From an uncultured Oscillospiraceae bacterium (GTDB lineage Bacteria; Bacillota; Clostridia; Oscillospirales; Oscillospiraceae): a stretch of DNA of 10,180 nucleotides. The stretch spans positions 1 through 10,180 of the forward strand of contig CAKTVN010000043.1 in the NCBI GenBank assembly GCA_934623545.1, given 5' to 3'. Position 1 is the stretch's first letter; the number at the start of each line of letters is the position of its first letter. The notes beneath the pieces were generated by a model. The model had not been told where the DNA came from, did no database searches, and saw only the letters and a program-made list of their open reading frames with translations. Positions 5,810 through 10,180 of this stretch are shown here, in pieces. Both the position numbers and the translations under genes were made by a program.

Positions 5810-7171
5810 ATGTCACAAATGATCGCCGCCGTTGCCACCGGCTGGGTCCGCTCCGGCATCGGCATTTTACGAATGTCCGGCGACGGCTGTATCGAAGCCG
5901 CCGCCCGCGTTTTCCGCGCCTCTGGCGGCAAGTCGCTCTGCGAGCTTCCGGACCGCCATATGACGCTCGGCGCGCTTCTGGACGATCAGGGGCGCGTCAT
6001 CGACCAGTGTGTCGCCGTCGTCTCCCGCGCGCCGCACTCCTATACCGGCGAGGATGCCGCCGAATTTCAGTGTCACGGCTCGCCCGCCGTGCTCGCCGCC
6101 GGGCTGCGCGCGTTGTTCGCCGCGGGCTTCCGGCAGGCAGGACCGGGGGAATTTACCCGCCGCGCCTTTCTGAACGGACGCATGGACCTCACACAGGCGG
6201 AGGCCGTCATCGACCTCATCGACGCCGAGACCGCCGATGCCGCCGCGAACGCCGCCGGTCAGGTCGGCGGCGCCATGCTCCGCCGCGTCGATCCGATCTA
6301 TCTCTCGCTCGTCGACGTCTGCTCGCATTTTCACGCTGTACTTGACTATCCGGACGAGGACATTGAGCCCTTTGAGCTGCGCCAGCACCGCGACGTTCTG
6401 GAGCGCGCCGTAAACGACCTTGCCGCGCTGCTCACCACCTTCCGCCGCGGGCAGCGGCTGAAAAACGGCGTCCGTGCCGTCATTCTCGGCAGCCCAAACG
6501 TCGGAAAATCGAGCCTGCTCAACGCGCTCTGCGGCTATGACCGCGTGATCGTCACCGACGTTGCCGGCACCACCCGCGACACGGTAGAGGAGTCCGTCAC
6601 GCTCGGTCGCCATCTGCTGCGTCTGCTCGACACCGCGGGCATCCGCGAGACGGACGACCAAATCGAAAAAATAGGCGTCGCGCGCGCGGTGGAGGCGGCA
6701 AAGGGTGCGGAGCTCGCCCTCTTCGTCTGCGACCGCAGCCGCCCCCTGAACGACGCCGACCGCGAAGCGATGTGCGCCGCGCTCGACGCCCCGCACGCCA
6801 TCGCTGTGCTCAATAAGTCCGATCTTCCGCCCGTGCTGGAGCCCTCAGACCTGCCGTTTGACTGCGTCGTGCCCGTCTGCGCCAAAACCGGCGAGGGGCT
6901 CGACCTTCTGGAGCAGGCGCTCGATCTGACCTTCCCCGAGGGCGCGCCGTGCGACGGCTCCATTCTCTCAAACGAGCGTCAGGCAGACGCTGTCCTGCGC
7001 GCCGGGAAGTCTCTCGACGCCGCTCTTTCGTCTCTTCACGCCGGAATGACACCGGACGCCGTCCTGGTCGACGTCGAAGCCGCCATGTCCGCCCTCGGCG
7101 AAGTCACCGGGCGCACCATGCGCGAGGATATTACAAATCGCATTTTTGAGCGCTTTTGCGTGGGGAAATAA
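5810..7171 (+). CDS. mnmE: tRNA uridine-34 modification GTPase MnmE
   Basis: A complete 453-residue MnmE (TrmE/ThdF). With MnmG it builds the 5-carboxymethylaminomethyl group on wobble U34 of a set of tRNAs. The N-terminal folate-binding domain (1-120) includes GIGILRMSG, APHSYTGEDAAEF and PGEFTRRAFLNGRMDLTQAE. The helical domain is split around a G domain with G1 GSPNVGKSS (227-235), G2 TTRDT (254-258), G3 DTAG (274-277) and G4 NKSD (335-338). The protein ends in FCVGK, the family FC-GK signature whose Cys is essential in E. coli. Length is normal. SD GAAGGAG lies five bases before ATG 5810, and the gene is 15 bp from the racemase-like gene, so the two are co-transcribed. The usual neighbours mnmG, jag and yidC are not here. 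It is the last gene of the operon, ahead of a strong hairpin. Confidence 0.98.
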   Translation: MSQMIAAVATGWVRSGIGILRMSGDGCIEAAARVFRASGGKSLCELPDRHMTLGALLDDQGRVIDQCVAVVSRAPHSYTGEDAAEFQCHGSPAVLAAGLRALFAAGFRQAGPGEFTRRAFLNGRMDLTQAEAVIDLIDAETADAAANAAGQVGGAMLRRVDPIYLSLVDVCSHFHAVLDYPDEDIEPFELRQHRDVLERAVNDLAALLTTFRRGQRLKNGVRAVILGSPNVGKSSLLNALCGYDRVIVTDVAGTTRDTVEESVTLGRHLLRLLDTAGIRETDDQIEKIGVARAVEAAKGAELALFVCDRSRPLNDADREAMCAALDAPHAIAVLNKSDLPPVLEPSDLPFDCVVPVCAKTGEGLDLLEQALDLTFPEGAPCDGSILSNERQADAVLRAGKSLDAALSSLHAGMTPDAVLVDVEAAMSALGEVTGRTMREDITNRIFERFCVGK

Positions 7172-7175
7172 GCCA

Positions 7176-7209
7176 AAAGCGGAAGCGTTTGTCCGAACGC
7201 TTCCGCTTT
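7176..7209. terminator. Bidirectional intrinsic terminator between mnmE and the XRE gene
   Basis: A perfect 14-bp stem, AAAGCGGAAGCGTT (7176-7189) with AACGCTTCCGCTTT (7196-7209), and a 6-base loop TGTCCG. It begins four bases after the mnmE stop. It also contains two of the three bases of the XRE gene's TAA stop (7210-7208), which runs towards it. Flanking T/A runs are short (CTTTA on plus, CTTTTGG on minus), so termination relies on the stem. Confidence 0.9.
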
Positions 7210-7420
7210 ACAAATTCACTTTTGGGTTGTTTGTTCTGCCGAGCAGATAGTCAACGGAGACCGAATAGAAGTCGGCGAGACGAATCAGGACCGAGGTCGG
7301 GATGTCCACATCACCGCGCTCGTAATTGCTGTAAACACGCTGGCTGCATGAGAGAAGCTCGCCCATCTCACGCTGCGTAAGATCACGGTCCTCCCGCAGC
7401 GCCCGAATCCGCGGATACAT
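7208..7420 (-). CDS. Small XRE-family transcriptional repressor
   Basis: A 70-residue protein made up almost entirely of a Cro/CI-type helix-turn-helix. The order is RIRALREDRDLTQREMGELL, then CSQRVYSNYERG, then IPTSVLIRLADFYSVSVDYLLGR, the standard XRE pattern (helices 1-5 with the 'Y..YE.G' and 'L..LA..Y.VS.DYLLG' signatures). It lacks any sensing or peptidase domain. I chose ATG 7420 because GGAGG is eight bases upstream. The ATG at 7435 would add five residues and has no good SD. It diverges from a 58-residue gene across a palindromic operator, so autoregulation and control of that gene are likely. Its 3' end converges on mnmE and shares the terminator. Such small stand-alone repressors are common in prophages, integrative elements and toxin-antitoxin loci, but nothing else mobile is visible here. 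Confidence 0.92.
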   Translation of the reverse strand: MYPRIRALREDRDLTQREMGELLSCSQRVYSNYERGDVDIPTSVLIRLADFYSVSVDYLLGRTNNPKVNL

Positions 7421-7445
7421 AGGCAATCCCTCCATTTCATGCAGA

Positions 7446-7474
7446 ATTATAATGGGAGAGACGTCTTGATATTG
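7446..7474 (-). promoter_or_regulatory. Likely XRE gene promoter (-10 box clear, -35 weak)
   Basis: On the minus strand a perfect TATAAT sits at 7451-7446, about 25 bases before the XRE start with its SD between. The -35 region is poor: the best is TCAATA (7475-7470) with an 18-bp spacer. The -35 region abuts the 23-bp palindrome, so bound repressor could affect this promoter too. Confidence 0.6.
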
Positions 7475-7500
7475 ACTTTTAGCGAAATTTTCGCTAAAAT
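7472..7500 (+). promoter_or_regulatory. Promoter of the 58-residue gene
   Basis: TTGACT (-35, 7472-7477), a 17-bp spacer and TAAAAT (-10, 7495-7500). The palindromic operator occupies the whole spacer and nearly all of the -10 box. Transcription would start near 7507, and GAGGTGA at 7507-7513 serves as ribosome binding site for GTG 7521, giving a very short leader. Confidence 0.75.
7477..7499. promoter_or_regulatory. Perfect 23-bp palindrome, probable XRE operator
   Basis: The half-site TTTTAGCGAAA (7477-7487), one central T (7488), then its exact complement TTTCGCTAAAA (7489-7499). It lies between the -35 and -10 of the plus-strand promoter and beside the XRE promoter. A dimeric HTH repressor bound here would block RNA polymerase. 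Binding by this particular XRE protein is inferred from position. Confidence 0.8.
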
Positions 7501-7520
7501 CAGAATGAGGTGAGCATCCT

Positions 7521-7697
7521 GTGAATGATTTGTTTGAGGCAGCGTTCGGAAATTTTTTGGAACGGCACGAATATGACGAAATGCAGCAGGCGCTTTTTGA
7601 TTTGGTGCGCGCGGCATTTTTGGCGGGATGGAGCGCTGCGGGCGGCGAACTGCCAAAAGCCGAACCGGTGTTTAGATTATTGGAAAGAGAGAAATGA
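7521..7697 (+). CDS. Small conserved-looking protein of unknown function (58 residues)
   Basis: GTG 7521 opens a 58-residue frame ending at TGA 7695-7697: MNDLFEAAFGNFLERHEYDE, then MQQALFDLVRAAFLAGWSAA, then a polar end finishing FRLLEREK. Support for it being real: the consensus-like promoter at 7472-7500, GAGGTGA seven bases before the GTG, and a sensible amphipathic composition. I do not recognise a named family. The middle, ALFDLVRAAFLAGWSAAGGE, could be an amphipathic helix ending in a Gly-rich turn; it is not clearly a membrane segment. Codons are AT-rich (TTT, TTG, GAA, TTA) compared with the GC-rich neighbours, hinting at a different origin. It diverges from the XRE gene and is probably the target of that repressor. 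A 247-residue overlapping frame is far less likely. Confidence 0.72.
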   Translation: MNDLFEAAFGNFLERHEYDEMQQALFDLVRAAFLAGWSAAGGELPKAEPVFRLLEREK

Positions 7698-7721
7698 AGT
7701 GAATTTCACCGCAGAAGCCTT

Positions 7722-7740
7722 CCGCGCACGCCGTGCGCGG
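7722..7740. repeat. 8-bp stem palindrome at the edge of the repeat module
   Basis: CCGCGCAC, loop GCC, GTGCGCGG: a perfect 8-bp stem 25 bases after the 58-residue gene stop. A smaller palindrome, GTGAA-T-TTCAC, lies just before it at 7699-7709. Possible terminator without a T-run, or part of the neighbouring repeat. Confidence 0.75.
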
Positions 7741-7742
7741 TC

Positions 7743-7821
7743 GGGCGGACAGCACCCGCAAGGGGTATGCCGCATCCGTAGCGCTCCTTCGTCGCTGACG
7801 GCTGCGCGAGGTCGTCCGCCC
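7743..7821. repeat. 79-bp repeat module bounded by GGGCGGAC/GTCCGCCC inverted repeats
   Basis: GGGCGGAC (7743-7750) and its exact complement GTCCGCCC (7814-7821) bound a GC-rich core with smaller pairings (for example ACCC-GCAA-GGGT at 7755-7766 and AGCG/CGCT around 7789-7805). Read on the minus strand it begins TAGGGGCGGACGACC, resembling a type of abundant intergenic palindromic repeat I recall from Oscillospiraceae genomes; copy number cannot be judged from one window. Confidence 0.65.
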
Positions 7822-7929
7822 CTACATAAGGTCGAAAACTTCTCGAATTTCATACGTCAAATATTCAACGGGCGCGAACTTAACGACACGTGCTATTTAT
7901 CGTGCGCTCAGAAAACCCGATTGGACGGT

Positions 7930-7943
7930 CGCCCGTCAGGGCG
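7930..7943. repeat. Hairpin with GTCA loop, copy 1
   Basis: CGCCC, loop GTCA, GGGCG: a 5-bp GC stem. The same tetraloop recurs in the hairpin at 7997-8012. Confidence 0.7.
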
Positions 7944-7996
7944 TTCGGACTACGGAAAGTGTAACGATAACACGTACAACATAGCAAAATGCCTTT

Positions 7997-8012
7997 TCGC
8001 GCGTCAGCGCGA
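7997..8012. repeat. Hairpin with GTCA loop, copy 2
   Basis: TCGCGC, loop GTCA, GCGCGA: a 6-bp stem with the same loop as 7930-7943 but a different stem, as if the loop orientation were conserved while arms vary. Confidence 0.7.
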
Positions 8013-8038
8013 TAGAACGCGTCCAGCGCCCTTTTCTT

Positions 8039-8072
8039 CCATATCTTTTCCCGCAAGAGGGAAAAGATATGG
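8039..8072. repeat. 14-bp perfect stem-loop
   Basis: CCATATCTTTTCCC (8039-8052), loop GCAAGA, GGGAAAAGATATGG (8059-8072). This is the longest hairpin in the intergenic mosaic. It has no T-run after it on either strand, so it does not look like a standard terminator. Confidence 0.85.
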
Positions 8073-8087
8073 TCGCCGAAGGCACAG

Positions 8088-8226
8088 TTACAGCGTCGCT
8101 GTAAAAAACAGCACTTCCGGTGAATCCGGAAAAGAGCTCCGCGCCTTTGGCGCGGCATTGCGCCCTCCGGTCGCAAAAGAGTCTCACCCCTTCGGGGGTG
8201 ACGGAATTGCGCCCTCTGGGCTCAAA
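8088..8226. repeat. Array of six closely packed hairpins with shared spacers
   Basis: In order on plus: TTACAGC-GTC-GCTGTAA (8088-8104); TTCCGG-TGAAT-CCGGAA (8115-8131); CCGCGCC-TTT-GGCGCGG (8139-8155); TTGCG-9nt-CGCAA (8158-8176); TCACCCC-TTCG-GGGGTGA (8184-8201), a C(UUCG)G tetraloop; and TTGCGCCC-TCT-GGGCTCAA with one mismatch (8208-8226). Stems differ but linkers recur: ATTGCGCCCTC at 8157-8167 and 8206-8216, and AAAAGAG at 8130-8136 and 8175-8181. Stems opening with TT are each followed by an A-run, so the array has a direction. Confidence 0.75.
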
Positions 8227-8230
8227 AAAT

Positions 8231-8259
8231 TTGACAAATCGGCGGAAAACGGTTATCCT
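8231..8259 (+). promoter_or_regulatory. Likely metG promoter
   Basis: A perfect TTGACA (-35, 8231-8236), a 17-bp spacer and TATCCT (-10, 8254-8259). The start would be near 8266, giving a leader of about 50 nt. That is far too short for a T-box riboswitch, and no T-box sequence was seen upstream. The last array hairpin ends four bases before the -35. Confidence 0.7.
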
Positions 8260-8317
8260 AAAGAGTAACACTGCGCCGCGCTTTCATTCGGCGGCGGCGG
8301 GAAAAGAGGAAACAGTC

Positions 8318-10180
8318 ATGTGCGAAAAATGCAAGAAAACCTTCTATATTACAACGCCGATCTACTATCCCTCGGCGAAGCTGCACATCGGGCACAGCTA
8401 CTGCACGGTCGCGACCGACGCGATGGCGCGCTACAAGCGGCTTCAGGGCTATGACGTCATGTTCCTGACCGGAACGGACGAGCACGGTCAGAAGATCGAG
8501 GAAAAGGCGAGGGCTGCCGGCGTCACGCCGCAGCAGTTTGTGGATAACATCGTCACAGGTCCCAAGGGCGTTCTGGACCTCTGGAAGCTGATGAACATCT
8601 CCAACGATCGCTTTATCCGCACAACGGACAACTACCATGTCGCGGCGATCCAGAAGATCTTCAAAAAGATGTATGAAAACGGCGACATTTACAAGGGCTC
8701 CTATAAGGGCAAATACTGCACGCCGTGCGAGTCCTTCTGGACCGAGAGTCAGCTCAAGGATGGGCGCTGCCCCGACTGCGGCGGCGAGGTCCATGACGCG
8801 GAGGAGGAGGCATATTTCTTCCGCCTGTCCAAATATGCCGGTCGTGTGCGCAAGCTGCTGACAGAGACGGATTTCCTGGAGCCGAAGTCCCGCGTCAACG
8901 AGATGGTCAACAACTTCATCGACCCGGGTCTGGAGGATCTGTGCGTCTCCCGCACGAGCTTTACCTGGGGTGTGCCGGTCGATTTCGATCCGGGTCATGT
9001 GGTCTATGTCTGGATCGACGCGCTGTTCAATTACATGACCGCGCTCGGCTTTGAGAACGACCGGTATCACGATCTCGACAAATACTGGCCCGCCGATGTG
9101 CACTTTGTCGGCAAGGAGATCGTCCGCTTCCATTCCATCATCTGGCCGGCGATGCTCATGAGCCTCGATCTGCCGCTGCCAAAGAAGGTATACGGGCACG
9201 GCTGGCTGCTGCTGGACGGCGGCAAAATGTCCAAGTCCAAGGGCAACATCGTCGACCCCTATGTGCTGGCAGAGATGTTCGGCGTGGATGCGCTGCGGTT
9301 CTTCCTGCTGCGCACGTTCCCCTTTGGCTCCGACGGCAACTTCTCCAACGAGCTGCTGATCAGCACCATCAACACGGACCTTGCGAACGATCTCGGAAAT
9401 CTCGTCTCCCGCACGACGGCGATGGTCGAGAAGTATTTCGGCGGTACGCTCCCGGAGTGCCGCGCCGAAGGCGAGCCGGACGGACAGCTGATCGCCATGC
9501 TCTCGGGTCTGCGCGACCGCTATGAGGCACAGATGGAGAAATTCCAGTTCCAGAACGCGCTGGAGGAGATCTTCAAGTGCATCCAGCGTGCCAACAAGTA
9601 TATTGACGAGACGATGCCGTGGGCGCTTGCCAAGAGCGAGGAAAACAAGCCGCGCCTTGCGTCGGTCATGTATAACCTGCTGGAGTCCATCCGCATCTGC
9701 ACGACGCTGCTGCTGCCGTTCATCCCCACCTCCTGCGAGAAGATTTTCGCGCAGATCGGTGCGGACGCGTCGGTGACGGTCTGGGACACCGCGAATGTAT
9801 GGGGCTCACTGCCCGCAAACGTCACGGTGCACAAGGGCGATGCGGTCTTCCCGCGCGTCGACACGGAAAAGGCGCTCGAGGCGCTGGAGCAGCTGCATCA
9901 GGAGCAGCTGAAGGCGCAGCTTCCCGCGCTGGAGATCGAGCCGTTTGAGGAAAAGCCGGTCGATTTTGACACGTTCTGCAAGTCTGACTTCCGTGCCGTC
10001 AAGGTCAAAGCCTGCGAGGCGGTCAAGAAATCGGACAAGCTGCTGCGGTTCACGCTCGACGACGGCTCCGGAACGGACCGCCAGATCCTCTCGGGCATTG
10101 CGAAGTATTATAAGCCGGAGGAGCTGGTCGGCACGACGCTGGTCGCGATCATCAACCTGCCGCCGAGAAAGATGATGGGG
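8318..10180 (+). CDS. metG: Methionyl-tRNA synthetase, 3' end beyond the window
   Basis: 621 codons with no stop before the window edge; bacterial MetRS of this type is usually about 640-670 residues, so a few tens are missing. It charges tRNA-Met with methionine. The class I catalytic core has the HIGH motif in KLHIGHSY (H23-H26) and KMSKS at 303-307 in GGKMSKSKGN. One zinc knuckle is visible, C134-x2-C137 with C151-x2-C154. The anticodon-binding helical domain follows (about 370-530), then a C-terminal OB-fold tRNA-binding domain (about 545 onward, with DFRAVKVKACEAVKKSDKLL and ILSGIAKYYKPEEL). That domain is found in many, not all, bacterial MetRS. The N-terminus MCEKCKK carries an extra C-x2-C. 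ATG 8318 has AAGAGGA seven bases upstream. A 313-residue frame antisense to it is a shadow. Confidence 0.98.
   Translation, partial: MCEKCKKTFYITTPIYYPSAKLHIGHSYCTVATDAMARYKRLQGYDVMFLTGTDEHGQKIEEKARAAGVTPQQFVDNIVTGPKGVLDLWKLMNISNDRFIRTTDNYHVAAIQKIFKKMYENGDIYKGSYKGKYCTPCESFWTESQLKDGRCPDCGGEVHDAEEEAYFFRLSKYAGRVRKLLTETDFLEPKSRVNEMVNNFIDPGLEDLCVSRTSFTWGVPVDFDPGHVVYVWIDALFNYMTALGFENDRYHDLDKYWPADVHFVGKEIVRFHSIIWPAMLMSLDLPLPKKVYGHGWLLLDGGKMSKSKGNIVDPYVLAEMFGVDALRFFLLRTFPFGSDGNFSNELLISTINTDLANDLGNLVSRTTAMVEKYFGGTLPECRAEGEPDGQLIAMLSGLRDRYEAQMEKFQFQNALEEIFKCIQRANKYIDETMPWALAKSEENKPRLASVMYNLLESIRICTTLLLPFIPTSCEKIFAQIGADASVTVWDTANVWGSLPANVTVHKGDAVFPRVDTEKALEALEQLHQEQLKAQLPALEIEPFEEKPVDFDTFCKSDFRAVKVKACEAVKKSDKLLRFTLDDGSGTDRQILSGIAKYYKPEELVGTTLVAIINLPPRKMMG

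Larger units (their letters stand above)
7698..8230. other. 530-bp intergenic mosaic of palindromic repeats, no convincing gene
   Basis: Between the 58-residue gene and the metG promoter I find no frame with a start, ribosome binding site and sensible protein. Instead there are a short hairpin (7722-7740), a module bounded by 8-bp inverted repeats (7743-7821), a plainer AT-richer stretch (about 7825-7925), two hairpins sharing a GTCA loop, a 14-bp hairpin (8039-8072) and a packed hairpin array (8088-8226). Several frames stay open across it on both strands, as happens with GC-rich repeats. From memory, similar translations (GRPPLH- and VTPEGVRLFCD-like) turn up as small hypothetical proteins in gut Clostridia, which would fit a dispersed repeat; this is unverified. 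Confidence 0.7.

Noticed and set aside
4673..6796. Long antisense frames opposite the racemase-like gene (339 codons) and mnmE (309 codons)
   Set aside because: Both sense genes carry conserved motifs end to end. Antisense frames show no recognisable domain or start signal.
7698..8230. CRISPR array
   Set aside because: The hairpins have different arms and no identical repeats with regular unique spacers. Only short linkers recur.
7525..8268. 247-codon open frame on plus across the intergenic repeats
   Set aside because: It overlaps the better-supported 58-codon gene in another frame, has no ribosome binding site for its own start, and runs through unrelated hairpin modules and the metG promoter.
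7880..8271. 98- and 111-codon frames on minus across the hairpin array
   Set aside because: Composition is Arg/Ser/Cys rich, they overlap each other in different frames and simply translate the palindromes. They probably appear as hypothetical proteins wherever this repeat occurs.
8227..8317. T-box riboswitch ahead of metG
   Set aside because: The promoter leaves only about 50 nt of leader, and no T-box core sequence or antiterminator/terminator pair was seen.
8258..9199. 313-codon frame antisense to metG
   Set aside because: The metG frame has full family motifs (HIGH, KMSKS, zinc knuckle). The antisense frame is a by-product of GC-rich codon use.

Overview
The window reads as chromosome from a spore-forming, GC-rich member of the Clostridia, most like the Oscillospiraceae. 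That placement is inferred from the Firmicutes-type 16S 5' end, a GerA-type spore germinant receptor operon, strong AGGAGG-like ribosome binding sites, sigma-A promoters with 17-bp spacers, and GC-rich codon use. No species can be named.

Layout. (1) 1-62, minus strand: the 5' end of a 16S rRNA gene, running out of the window. Its leader and three tandem, near-consensus promoters lie at 63-530. (2) 423-3401, minus strand: a three-gene germinant receptor operon in the order GerA-type subunit, short GerC-like subunit, GerB-type permease. The genes overlap or abut, and the last one reads through the most distal rRNA promoter. (3) 3462-7209, plus strand: a FemX-like peptidoglycan aminoacyltransferase, a divergent alanine-racemase-family protein and the tRNA-modification GTPase MnmE. 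They share one likely promoter and end at a strong hairpin. (4) 7208-7697: a small XRE repressor (minus) and a previously uncalled 58-residue gene (plus), diverging from a 23-bp perfect palindrome that covers the plus-strand promoter. (5) 7698-8230: about 530 bp without a convincing gene, made of two palindromic repeat modules and an array of closely packed, mostly different hairpins. (6) 8231-10180, plus strand: a promoter and the first 621 codons of methionyl-tRNA synthetase (metG), cut by the window edge.

How the parts relate. The ger operon is expected to be expressed during sporulation and points straight at the rRNA operon with no visible terminator between them. FemX and the racemase-like protein both fit cell-wall peptide metabolism. 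MnmE and MetRS are core translation functions. The most unusual parts are the XRE/58-residue divergent switch, the hairpin array before metG, and the interlocking of the ger 3' end with the rRNA promoters.
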